From positions 62,001-126,000 of the forward strand of contig NZ_VKCZ01000001.1 of NCBI RefSeq assembly GCF_009299835.1: a stretch of 64,000 nucleotides of DNA, given 5' to 3'. The translations under genes and the position numbers were made by a program. A model generated the notes under the pieces. The model did not search any database, was not told where the DNA came from, and saw only the letters and a list, made by a program, of their open reading frames with translations. Below, in pieces: positions 53,021 through 60,763 of the stretch. Origin of the DNA: Microlunatus speluncae. Lineage in GTDB: Bacteria > Actinomycetota > Actinomycetes > Propionibacteriales > Propionibacteriaceae. Positions within the stretch are counted from its first letter, which is position 1. Each line of letters begins with the position of its first letter.

Positions 53021-53785
53021 GTGTCCGCCCCGATCACGACCATCTTCGACCAGCTCGCCGTCGAGGTCCACCCGGACGAGGCCAGCATGGGCGCCGCCGC
53101 CGCCGAACGGGCCGCTTCGGTGATCAACACCGCCCTGGCCGAGCGCGGCCTGGCCAGGGTGGTGATCGCCACCGGCAACTCCCAGTACGCCTTCACCGAC
53201 GCCTTGGTCCGGCAGGACATCGACTGGTCCCGGGTCACCGTCTTCCACATGGACGAGTACGTCGGCATCGACGCCGATCATCCGGCGAGCTTCCAGCGCT
53301 GGATCCGGGAACGGATCGAGGACAAAGTGCAGCCGGCGCGGGTCGACTACATCCGCGGCCAGGGCGACGCCGAGGCCGAGGCCGACCGCTACGAGGCCGT
53401 GCTCCGCGAGGCGCCGCTGGACCTGGTCTGCATGGGGATCGGCGAGAACGGCCACCTCGCCTTCAACGAGCCGTACCAGGCCGACTTCGATGATCAACGC
53501 TGGGTGCGGATCATCACCCTGACCGAGGAGTCACGTCGGCAGCAGGTCGGTGAGGGGCACTTCCCGGACATCGCCAGCGTGCCGGCGACCGCGATCTCGC
53601 TCACCGTCCCGGCCCTGCTCGCCGCGACCCGGGTCCAGATCTGCGCCCCCGAGTCGCGCAAGGCCGACGCCGTGCACGCGACCCTGACGGCCCCGATCTC
53701 CAACGCCTGCCCGGCCACGATCCTCCGCCGGACGGCCCACGCCACCCTCTTCCTCGACCCCGACTCCGCCAGCCGCCTCCCCTGA
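53021..53785 (+). CDS. Glucosamine/galactosamine-6-phosphate deaminase-type isomerase
   Basis: The 254-residue protein has the NagB motifs VVIATGNSQYAFTDAL, VTVFHMDEYVGI (catalytic Asp/Glu, about 75-86), MGIGENGHLAFNEP (about 131-144) and TVPALLAA. NagB-family enzymes convert an amino-sugar 6-phosphate to fructose 6-phosphate and ammonia; related AgaI acts on galactosamine 6-phosphate. ATGNS in place of ATGxTP suggests it may not be NagB itself. GTG 53021 follows AAGGAGA. It is divergent from the dehydratase and convergent with lacI. Confidence 0.88.
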   Translation: MSAPITTIFDQLAVEVHPDEASMGAAAAERAASVINTALAERGLARVVIATGNSQYAFTDALVRQDIDWSRVTVFHMDEYVGIDADHPASFQRWIRERIEDKVQPARVDYIRGQGDAEAEADRYEAVLREAPLDLVCMGIGENGHLAFNEPYQADFDDQRWVRIITLTEESRRQQVGEGHFPDIASVPATAISLTVPALLAATRVQICAPESRKADAVHATLTAPISNACPATILRRTAHATLFLDPDSASRLP

Positions 53786-53846
53786 ACCCCGAGTTGTCAG
53801 AACCAGGGCACGCCAGAGCGTCCCCTAGTTCTGACAAGTCGGGGTT
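53785..53846. terminator. Long hairpin, TTGTCAGA family copy 3
   Basis: The arms 53785-53808 and 53823-53846 match with two mismatches, and ACGC/GCGT continues the stem inside. It lies between the convergent deaminase-type and LacI-type genes. Confidence 0.8.
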
Positions 53847-53851
53847 TGGGG

Positions 53852-54832
53852 TCAGGTGGGGGCGGGGCCGGTGGAGCTGCGGACGACCAGGCGGGTTTCC
53901 AGGCGTACGACCTCGCCGGGGTCGGCGCCGTCGATCAGGGCCAGCAGGGCGTCGACGGCTGCGCTGCCGGCCTCCGCGCCCGGCACGTGGACGGTCGTCA
54001 GAGTCGGGTACGCCATCGCCGACATCGGGCTGTCGTCGACGCCGATCACGCTCACGTCCTGCCCGGTCCGGACGCCGCGCTCGGTCAGCCGGGCGATCAC
54101 GCCGAGGGCGATCAGGTCGTCGTAGGCGATCACTCCGGTCGCCTCGCCGGCCAGCACCAGGTCGGCCGCGTGCACCCCGGACTGGATCTGCGGCTCGAAC
54201 GGTCCGAACTCGATCATGCTGATGCCGTGCCGCCGGCAGGCCAGCTTGATCGCCTTCTGTCGCTGGGTGTTCGACCAGGACCGGCGGGGCCCGTTGAGGT
54301 AGGCAATGGTCCGGTGGCCGAGCGCTGCCAGATGATCAACGGCCTGGTCCATGCCGTCGGCCGAGTCGATGATCACGCTGGTGCCGCCGGGCACCTCGCG
54401 GTTCAGGAAGACGACCGGCTGCAGTGCGACCAGGTCGGCCAACCGCTCCTGCGGGGTCCGGGCCGAGGCGATCAGCAGGCCGTCCGACCGCTTGCGCATC
54501 ACCCGGGCCCGCTGCAGTTCGTCCGCCGGCCGCTCGTCGATGTCGGCGATCAGCACCGTCTTGCCCTTGGCCAAGGCGCGCGCCTGCACCGCCTTGATGA
54601 TCGGCGGGAAGAACGGGTTGGCGATGTCGGGCACGAGCAGGCCGATCAGGTCGGTCCGGCCGGCGGTCAGCGACCGGGCCGACTGGTTGGGCTCGTAGCC
54701 CATCTCCTGCGCGATCTTCAGCACCCGGTCCCGGGTGGCCGGGTTGACCTTGTCGGGATCGGACAGGGCGCGGGACACCGTCGAGCCGGAAAGCCCCGCC
54801 GCCGCGGCGACGTCTGCGAGCCTCACGGCCAT
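53852..54832 (-). CDS. LacI family transcriptional regulator
   Basis: The 326-residue protein starts with the LacI HTH and hinge: VRLADVAAAAGLSGSTVSRALSDPDKVNPATRDRVLKIAQEMGYEPNQSARSL. The periplasmic-binding-like core follows (DLIGLLVPDIANPFFPPI, GVIAYDDLIALGVI, VSVIGVDDSP). ATG 54832 is set by AGGAGGAAT upstream, rejecting a longer form. A perfect palindrome in its promoter indicates self-regulation. Targets probably include the dehydratase and deaminase genes next to it. Confidence 0.95.
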   Translation of the reverse strand: MAVRLADVAAAAGLSGSTVSRALSDPDKVNPATRDRVLKIAQEMGYEPNQSARSLTAGRTDLIGLLVPDIANPFFPPIIKAVQARALAKGKTVLIADIDERPADELQRARVMRKRSDGLLIASARTPQERLADLVALQPVVFLNREVPGGTSVIIDSADGMDQAVDHLAALGHRTIAYLNGPRRSWSNTQRQKAIKLACRRHGISMIEFGPFEPQIQSGVHAADLVLAGEATGVIAYDDLIALGVIARLTERGVRTGQDVSVIGVDDSPMSAMAYPTLTTVHVPGAEAGSAAVDALLALIDGADPGEVVRLETRLVVRSSTGPAPT

Positions 54833-54860
54833 CTCGATTCCTCCTGCGTCCGGGGTTGCA

Positions 54861-54872
54861 GCAAACGTTTGC
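54861..54872. promoter_or_regulatory. LacI-type operator upstream of the lacI gene
   Basis: GCAAACGTTTGC is a perfect 12-base palindrome with the CG centre typical of LacI-family sites. It lies 28 bases before the regulator's start codon. Confidence 0.75.
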
Positions 54873-54931
54873 AGCACCCACGGTAGCGGTCCCGGCCCGT
54901 CCGGTCGCGGCTCAACGGGGCCGCGGCCGGG

Positions 54932-55990
54932 TCATTTCCGCGGTCCGACGTTCACCTCACCGGCGCGGGCCGACCGCCACAGGTCGACGCCACCGTCGGC
55001 CGCGTACTCGTCGATCGCCTCGATCTCGTCGTCGGACAGCGCCAGGTTGTCCAGCACCGCGACGTTCTCGTCCAACTGCTCGACCGAGGAGGCGCCGATC
55101 ACCAGCGACGTGACCCGCTCGTCCCGGAGTGCCCAGGCCAGGGCCAGCTGGGCCAGGGTCTGGCCGCGCCGGCCGGCGAGATCGTTCAGCCCGTTCAGCC
55201 GGCGCAACATCTCGTCCGACAGCCAGTCCGGATCGAACGACTTGCCCTGGGTGGCGCGCGAATCGGCCGGAATGCCGTTCAGATAACGGCCGGTGAGCAG
55301 GCCCTGGGCCAGCGCGGTGAAGCCGATCACGCCGAAGCCCAGCTCGCCGGCCGCGTCCAGCAGGCCCTCGTTCTCGATCCAGCGGTTCAGCATCGAGTAG
55401 GACGGCTGATGGATCAGCAGCGGCGTACCAAGATCATTCAGGATCTGCACCGCCTGCCGGCTCCGCTCCGCGTCGTAGGAGGAGATGCCGACATAGAGCG
55501 CCTTGCCCTGCCGGACCGCGGTGTCCAGCGCGCCCATCGTCTCCTCCAGCGGCGTGGTCGAGTCCAGCCGGTGGGAGTAGAAGATGTCGACGTAGTCCAG
55601 ATTCATCCGGCGCAGCGACTGATCCAGCGAGGCGAGGACATACTTCCGCGACCCGCCGCCCTGACCGTACGGGCCGGGCCACATGTCCCAGCCGGCCTTG
55701 GTCGAGATGATCATCTCGTCCCGGTACGGCGCGAAGTCCTGCCGCATCAGCCGGCCGAAGTTGATCTCCGCCGAGCCGTAGGGCGGGCCGTAGTTGTTGG
55801 CCAGATCATGGTGGGTGATGCCGACGTCGAACGCGCGCCGGGCGATCGCCCGCTGGGTTTCGAACGGCCGGTCGTCGCCGAAGTTGTGCCAGTAGCCGAG
55901 CGACAGGACGGGCAGATCGAGGCCGGATCGCCCGGTCCGTCGATATTGCATCGATCCGTCGTAGCGCTCGGGGGCGGCGACATAGCTCAT
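54932..55990 (-). CDS. Aldo/keto reductase (YghZ/GSP69-like)
   Basis: The 352-residue enzyme carries MQYRRTGRSGLDLPVLSLGYWHNFGDD, the catalytic region THHDLANNYGPPYGSAE (Asp and Tyr near 62-67), the Lys in ISTKAGWDMWPGPYG and the cofactor loop SVLIGASSVEQL-like SLVIGASSVEQLDEN. This matches L-glyceraldehyde-3-phosphate reductase YghZ. These use NADPH to reduce small aldehydes or aldoses. A Shine-Dalgarno-like GGAGAGG precedes ATG 55990 by nine bases. It may have its own promoter. Confidence 0.92.
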   Translation of the reverse strand: MSYVAAPERYDGSMQYRRTGRSGLDLPVLSLGYWHNFGDDRPFETQRAIARRAFDVGITHHDLANNYGPPYGSAEINFGRLMRQDFAPYRDEMIISTKAGWDMWPGPYGQGGGSRKYVLASLDQSLRRMNLDYVDIFYSHRLDSTTPLEETMGALDTAVRQGKALYVGISSYDAERSRQAVQILNDLGTPLLIHQPSYSMLNRWIENEGLLDAAGELGFGVIGFTALAQGLLTGRYLNGIPADSRATQGKSFDPDWLSDEMLRRLNGLNDLAGRRGQTLAQLALAWALRDERVTSLVIGASSVEQLDENVAVLDNLALSDDEIEAIDEYAADGGVDLWRSARAGEVNVGPRK

Positions 55991-56040
55991 GTACGGGATC
56001 CTCTCCGGGGCAACCGTGCTGACCTGAATGCGGTCGTGGT

Positions 56041-56046
56041 TACGCT
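56041..56046 (+). promoter_or_regulatory. -10 box of a leaderless GNAT promoter
   Basis: TACGCT ends six bases before GTG 56053; no Shine-Dalgarno sequence is present. Confidence 0.45.
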
Positions 56047-56052
56047 ACCCCG

Positions 56053-56640
56053 GTGACAGATCCAGGCCCGCAGCTGATCGGAACCGTCGTCCCCGCGCTC
56101 GACACCGAGCGGCTGCGGCTGCGGCCGCTGACGACGGATGATCTTGACCCGGTCCACGGCTATCTCTCCCGTCCCGACGTCTGCCGGTTTCTGCTGCACG
56201 AGCCGCGATCCCGCGAGCAGGTGGCGGAAAGCCTGGCCCGCGCCGTCGCCCGGACGGCGCTCGCGGCCGACGGCGACGGTGTCCGGCTGGCGGTGATCCG
56301 CCGCGACGATGATCAATTCCTGGGTGAGGTCGTGCTGATGGTCGAGTCGGCGGCCGGTGCCGGTGCCGAGATCGGCTGGGTCTTCCATCCCGATCATGCC
56401 GGCCGCGGCTATGCCACCGAAGCCGCCCGAACTCTGCTCGACTTCGCCTTCGAGGCCCTGAACGCCCACCGAGTGATCGCCCGGTTGCACCCGGACAACG
56501 AGGCTTCGATCCGGCTCTGCCGCCGGCTCGGCCTGCGCCAGGAGGCCCATCACGTCGGCAACTGCTGGATCCCCGACCGCGGTGTCTGGGAGGACACCGG
56601 CGTCTTCGCGATCCTGCGCCGGGAGTGGGCCGGCGGCTGA
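56053..56640 (+). CDS. GNAT acetyltransferase, RimJ/RimL type
   Basis: The 195-residue protein shows LDTERLRLRPLTTDDLDPVHGYLSRPDVCRF at the start, EIGWVFHPDHAGRGYATEAARTLLDFAFEALNAHRVIARLHPDNEASIRLCRRLGLRQE as the acetyl-CoA binding core (GRGYA, about 116-120), the typical RimJ/RimL order. Such enzymes acetylate amino groups of proteins or small molecules. The substrate is not known. The GTG start is probably leaderless. The convergent TetR gene begins three bases past its stop. Confidence 0.92.
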   Translation: MTDPGPQLIGTVVPALDTERLRLRPLTTDDLDPVHGYLSRPDVCRFLLHEPRSREQVAESLARAVARTALAADGDGVRLAVIRRDDDQFLGEVVLMVESAAGAGAEIGWVFHPDHAGRGYATEAARTLLDFAFEALNAHRVIARLHPDNEASIRLCRRLGLRQEAHHVGNCWIPDRGVWEDTGVFAILRREWAGG

Positions 56641-56643
56641 TCT

Positions 56644-57216
56644 TCAGGCCCGGGCCAGCCGCGCCAGCGCCGCGATCCGGCCGGCCGCGAACGGGTCCAT
56701 GATCACTCCCATCCCGGCGGTGACCAGAGTGCCCTCGTGCAGCAGCATCAGGTCGCCGGCCACTGCCGCCGGATCTTCGGCACCGGCGTCGTCGGCGATC
56801 ACCCGGAACAGTTCGAGCATCCAGCGCTTCTGCCCGACGATCACCGGGTACGCCGGGTGGGCCGGGTCGCTGATCTCGGCGTGGGCGTTGATCATGACGC
56901 AGCCCTTGCCGCCCCGTTCGGCGGTCCAGTCGGCCGCGGCGTCGAAGATCACCGCCAGTCGTGCCGCCGGATCGTCGCCGGCCGCGGCCAGTCGCTCCTC
57001 CAGGTAGACCCGCCACTGCCGGTCCCGCTCGGTCAGGTAGGCCACCACCAACCGCTCCTTCGACCCGAACCGGTCGTACAGCGTCTTCTTCGTCACCCCG
57101 GCCCGCTCGGCGACCGCCTCCACCCCGACCGCATGGATCCCGTGCGCGTAGAAGAGCTCGGTGGCGGCGCCCAGGATCGCTCGCGCCTTGGGCGTCCAGT
57201 CGATCGTCTCCGTCAT
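56644..57216 (-). CDS. TetR family transcriptional regulator
   Basis: The 190-residue protein has the TetR HTH ARAILGAATELFYAHGIHAVGVEAVAERAGVTKKTLYDRFGSKERLVVAYL near its start and a C-terminal effector domain. ATG 57216 is preferred over ATG 57225 because a TACTAT -10 box (complement of 57224-57229) ends seven bases before it, giving a leaderless message. Two inverted copies of a 20-base operator lie between it and the divergent EamA transporter gene, one covering this promoter. It likely represses itself and the transporter. Confidence 0.92.
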   Translation of the reverse strand: MTETIDWTPKARAILGAATELFYAHGIHAVGVEAVAERAGVTKKTLYDRFGSKERLVVAYLTERDRQWRVYLEERLAAAGDDPAARLAVIFDAAADWTAERGGKGCVMINAHAEISDPAHPAYPVIVGQKRWMLELFRVIADDAGAEDPAAVAGDLMLLHEGTLVTAGMGVIMDPFAAGRIAALARLARA

Positions 57217-57226
57217 GGTGGCCATA

Positions 57227-57278
57227 GTACACCGATCGGTATAGTCTGCGGAGATGATGACTATACCGATCGGTGTAC
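57227..57278. promoter_or_regulatory. Doubled TetR operator between tetR and the EamA gene
   Basis: 57227-57246 and 57259-57278 are exact reverse complements of each other over 20 bases, each centred on the palindrome ACCGATCGGT. The first covers a TATAGT -10 (57240-57245) for the transporter; the second reaches into the transporter's first codons. Confidence 0.85.
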
Positions 57279-58231
57279 TTTTGGGCCGGCGCGGTCTCGT
57301 GGTGGCGGGGTTGTCCGTGGTCTTCGTGCTCTGCTGGTCGTCGGGATTCATCGGCGCCAAGCTCGGGTCGGCGGACGCGTCGGTGCTCACGATCCTGATG
57401 TGGCGGTTCCTGCCGCTGGCCCTGGTGCTCAGCCCCCTCCTCCTCCGGGTGCCGGCCGGACCGGGCTCATCCCGGACGGCCGGGGTGCTGCGGCAGGTCG
57501 CCGTCGGCGCGCTGTCCCAGACCGGGTACGTGCTCACGGTCTACTGGGCGATCGGGCTGGGTGTCAGCACCGGGACCACGGCCCTGGTCGACGGCATCCA
57601 GCCGCTGGTGGTGGCCGCGCTGGCCGGCCCACTGCTCGGCGCGGTTGTCACCGGGCGGCAGTGGTTGGGTCTCGGGCTCGGCCTGGTCGGCGTCCTCGTG
57701 GTCACCCTGGCCGACGCGTTCGCGCCGGGTTCGAGGGCGCCAGGCTGGTCGTACCTGCTGCCCTTCGTCGGCATGCTCTGCCTGGTCGCGGCAACCTTCC
57801 TCGAGCGCCGGGCCCGGGTGGTGATGCCGCCGCTGCGGGTGCTGGCCATCCACTGCCTCACCTCCGGGGTGATCTTCACCGGCCTGGCCGTCGCCGCCGG
57901 GCAGGTGGTGCCGCCGCTGACGCCGGGCTTCTGGATCGCCCTCGCCTGGCTGATCGTGCTGCCGACCTTCGGTGGCTACGGCCTCTACTGGCTGCTGCTG
58001 CGACGGCTCGGCGTCACCGCCGTGAACACGCTGATGTTCCTGGTGCCACCCGTCACCGCGCTCTGGGGTGCCGCCCTGTTCGCCGAACCGCTGACGCCGC
58101 TGACGATCTCGGGTTTCGTCGTGGCCCTGGCGGCCACCGCCCTGGTGACCGTACCGTCATCGGATCGGCGCCGAGCTCCGGCGACCTGCTCGGGCGTGAC
58201 CGGGTCGACGGTGGCGTGCCACCGGAGTTAG
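57254..58231 (+). CDS. EamA/DMT family transporter
   Basis: The 325-residue protein has ten hydrophobic helices arranged as two EamA repeats, starting VVFVLCWSSGFIGAKLGSADASVLTILMWRFLPLALVL, and ending ALWGAALFAEPLTPLTISGFVVALAATAL, the usual drug/metabolite exporter finish. Substrates of the RhaT/PecM group range from amino acids to toxins. The first codons (TIPIGVL) coincide with the second operator copy, so the true start may be further in. Control by the divergent TetR suggests efflux of an inducing compound. Confidence 0.9.
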   Translation: MMTIPIGVLLGRRGLVVAGLSVVFVLCWSSGFIGAKLGSADASVLTILMWRFLPLALVLSPLLLRVPAGPGSSRTAGVLRQVAVGALSQTGYVLTVYWAIGLGVSTGTTALVDGIQPLVVAALAGPLLGAVVTGRQWLGLGLGLVGVLVVTLADAFAPGSRAPGWSYLLPFVGMLCLVAATFLERRARVVMPPLRVLAIHCLTSGVIFTGLAVAAGQVVPPLTPGFWIALAWLIVLPTFGGYGLYWLLLRRLGVTAVNTLMFLVPPVTALWGAALFAEPLTPLTISGFVVALAATALVTVPSSDRRRAPATCSGVTGSTVACHRS

Positions 58232-58237
58232 GGCGCG

Positions 58238-58311
58238 TGCCCCCGATGGGATTCGAACCCATACTTGGGCGGGTTTAAGCCGCCTGCCTCTGCCGATTGG
58301 GCTACGGGGGC
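58238..58311 (-). tRNA. tRNA-Leu with UAA anticodon and short variable loop
   Basis: The transcript of the minus strand folds as a full cloverleaf: acceptor GCCCCCG/CGGGGGC with discriminator A, D arm GCC/GGC, anticodon stem GGCGG/CCGCC around loop CTTAAAC (anticodon TAA), five-base variable region CAAGT, and T arm ATGGG-TTCGAAT-CCCAT. CCA is not encoded. The anticodon reads UUA. A five-base variable loop is not the class II form expected for leucine tRNA. The length is 74 bases. Confidence 0.92.
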
Positions 58312-58412
58312 CGGTCGCGCCGATCCTAATCGGGTTTCCCACCAGGTCCGGGACGGTTTTCGTTCCCCGGTCCGCAACCCGCTTGCGCAGGTGGAATGCC
58401 ACAGCCTAGGAT

Positions 58413-58426
58413 GGTAAGCGTTTTCC
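58413..58426. promoter_or_regulatory. LacI-type operator before the Gfo/Idh operon
   Basis: GGTAAGCGTTTTCC is an imperfect palindrome around CG with the half-site form GGWAANC. It lies 25 bases before the start codon at 58452, where a repressor would block transcription. Confidence 0.6.
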
Positions 58427-58451
58427 AGTATGTCCACGGCGAAGGATCTCG

Positions 58452-59594
58452 ATGGCGACGCGCAGCTACACAGTGATCATGAACGGGGTGACCGGCCGGA
58501 TGGGGTATCGGCAGCACCTCCTCCGCTCCATCCTTGCCCTGCGGGACGAGGGCGGCGTCGTGCTGCCGGACGGTGACCGGATCACCGTCGAGCCGGTGCT
58601 CGTCGGCCGGAGCACCGAGAAGCTGGCCCGGATCGCCAAGGAGCACGGCGTCGAGCGCTACACCACCGACCTCGACTCGGTGCTGGCCGACCCGACGGCG
58701 ACGATCTACTTCGACGCCCAGGTGACCAGCGAGCGGGTGAAGTCGATCTTGAAGGCGGTGCAGGCGGGCAAGCACGTCTACACCGAGAAGCCGATCGCCG
58801 AGACCGTCGCCGAGGGCACCGAACTGGTCCGCGCGGCCGAGTCCGCCGGCGTGATCAACGGCGTCGTGCACGACAAGCTCTATCTGCCCGGCCTGCTCAA
58901 GCTGAAGCGGCTGATCGACGCCGGCTTCTTCGGCCGGATCCTGTCGGTCCGCGGCGAGTTCGGCTACTGGGTCTTCGAGGGCGACCTGATCCCGGCGCAA
59001 CGGCCGAGCTGGAACTACCGCGCCGAGGACGGCGGCGGCATGGTGCTGGACATGTTCTGCCACTGGAACTACGTGCTGGAGAACCTGTTCGGCAAGGTCC
59101 AGGCGGTGATGGCCAAGGCGGTCACCCACATCGATCAGCGCTGGGACGAGCAGGGCAAGCCCTATCAGGCGACGGCCGACGACGCGGCGTACGGGATCTT
59201 CGAGCTCGACGGCGGCATCATCGCCCAGATCAACTCCTCCTGGGCCGTCCGGGTGGACCGGCCCGAGCTGGTCGAGTTCCAGGTCGACGGCACCGAGGGG
59301 TCCGCCGTGGCGGGGCTGTTCGGCTGCCGGATCCAGCACCGGACCCAGACCCCCAAGCCGGTCTGGAATCCGGACCAGCCGACCGACCAGGACTTCCGCT
59401 CGCAATGGCAGCAGATCCCGGACAACGACGAGTTCGGCAACGGCTTCCGGGCCCAGTGGGAAGAGTTCTTGATCAACGTCGATGCCGGTCAGCCGCACCG
59501 CTACGACTTCGCGGCCGGGGTGCGCGGGCTGCGGCTGGCCGACGCCGGCTACGCCTCGTCCCGCGAGGGCCGACGGATCGAACTCGAGCCATGA
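58452..59594 (+). CDS. Gfo/Idh/MocA family oxidoreductase
   Basis: The 380-residue enzyme has a variant Rossmann start (VIMNGVTGRMGYRQHLLRSI), then the family's EKP motif in GKHVYTEKPIAE (about 112-123) and NGVVHDKLYLPGLLKLKRLIDAGFFGRI, followed by an alpha/beta C-terminal domain. These use NAD(P) to oxidise or reduce sugars and inositols. GAAGGA precedes ATG 58452. It is the first of three overlapping genes, with DUF993 and a sugar isomerase. Confidence 0.93.
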   Translation: MATRSYTVIMNGVTGRMGYRQHLLRSILALRDEGGVVLPDGDRITVEPVLVGRSTEKLARIAKEHGVERYTTDLDSVLADPTATIYFDAQVTSERVKSILKAVQAGKHVYTEKPIAETVAEGTELVRAAESAGVINGVVHDKLYLPGLLKLKRLIDAGFFGRILSVRGEFGYWVFEGDLIPAQRPSWNYRAEDGGGMVLDMFCHWNYVLENLFGKVQAVMAKAVTHIDQRWDEQGKPYQATADDAAYGIFELDGGIIAQINSSWAVRVDRPELVEFQVDGTEGSAVAGLFGCRIQHRTQTPKPVWNPDQPTDQDFRSQWQQIPDNDEFGNGFRAQWEEFLINVDAGQPHRYDFAAGVRGLRLADAGYASSREGRRIELEP

Positions 59595-60763
59595 CCGTCG
59601 TGCGCGGTTCGTCCATCGCACTGCCGCAGGCCGGCGGCGGCTGGCGCGAGGTCGAGCTGAAGCCGCCGCGGCCGTGGGTTGATCATCCCGAGCCCTATCG
59701 CACCCGGGTCGCCTTCGCGGCGGCCCACGTGATCGCCGACCCGCGGGGCGAGAACGTCCCCGGCGCTCCGGCCGCGGTCGACTGGGATGCCACCCTGGCC
59801 TTCCGCCGGCACCTGTTCCGTTACGGGCTGGGCGTCGCCGAGGCGATGGACACGGCCCAGCGCAACATGGGCATCGACTGGCCGGCGGTGCAGGAGTTGA
59901 TCACCCGCAGCGCGGCCCAGGCCCGCGAGCTCGGCGCCCGGATCGCCTCCGGCGCGGGCACCGATCACCGGCCGGACGCGGCGACGATCGACGACGTGAT
60001 CGCCGCCTACACCGAGCAACTTGCTTTCGTCGAGAGCACCGGTTCGCAGGTGATCATCATGGCCTCCCGTCAGCTGGCCGCCGTCGCGGCAACGGCTGAC
60101 GACTACCGCCGGGTGTACGACACGTTGCTGACCCAGGCTAGCGAGCCGGTGATCCTGCACTGGCTGGGGGAGGCGTTCGACCCGCAGCTGCGCGGCTACT
60201 GGGGATCGACCGACATCCCGACGGCGACCGCGACCTTCCTGGAGTTGATCAAGGACCACGCGACCAAGATCGACGGGGTCAAGGTGTCATTGTTGTCCGC
60301 TGATCATGAGCGGGGCCTGCGAGCGGCGCTGCCGGCCGGGGTGCGGCTCTACACCGGTGACGACTTCAACTACCCGGAGTTGATCAAGGGCGACGGGACG
60401 CACCACTCCGACGCGCTGCTCGGTGCCTTCGCGGCGATCGCTCCCGCCGCCTCGGCCGCGTTGTCGGCGCTGGACGACGGCGATGCGACGGGCTACGACG
60501 CGGCGATGCAGCCGACGCTGGAGCTGAGCCGGCACCTCTTCGCCCGGCCGACGTTCTACTACAAGACCGGGATCGCCTTCACCGCCTGGATTTCCGGCCT
60601 CCAGGAGGGATTCACCATGATCGGCGGACTGCAGTCGGCCCGGTCGCCGATCCATCTGGCCCGGATCGTCGAGCTGGCCAACGAAGCCCGGCTGCTGCCG
60701 GATCCCGACCTGGCCGCACACCGGCTCGGCCTGGTCCTCGACGCGGCGGGGCTGCACCGATGA
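59591..60763 (+). CDS. DUF993 family protein, probable aldolase-like TIM barrel
   Basis: The 390-residue protein matches the DUF993 pattern: RVAFAAAHVIADP near residue 38, DWDATLAFRRHLFRYGLGVAEAMDTAQRNMGIDW, SQVIIMASRQLAA, PVILHWLGEAFDPQLRGYWGS, DGVKVSLLSADHE with a conserved Lys, and RLYTGDDFNYPELIKGD. The set of strands ending in HWLG, KVS and GDDFN resembles dihydrodipicolinate-synthase-like aldolases. The ATGA overlap upstream and GTGA-like overlap downstream show one operon. The substrate is unknown. Confidence 0.88.
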   Translation: MTVVRGSSIALPQAGGGWREVELKPPRPWVDHPEPYRTRVAFAAAHVIADPRGENVPGAPAAVDWDATLAFRRHLFRYGLGVAEAMDTAQRNMGIDWPAVQELITRSAAQARELGARIASGAGTDHRPDAATIDDVIAAYTEQLAFVESTGSQVIIMASRQLAAVAATADDYRRVYDTLLTQASEPVILHWLGEAFDPQLRGYWGSTDIPTATATFLELIKDHATKIDGVKVSLLSADHERGLRAALPAGVRLYTGDDFNYPELIKGDGTHHSDALLGAFAAIAPAASAALSALDDGDATGYDAAMQPTLELSRHLFARPTFYYKTGIAFTAWISGLQEGFTMIGGLQSARSPIHLARIVELANEARLLPDPDLAAHRLGLVLDAAGLHR

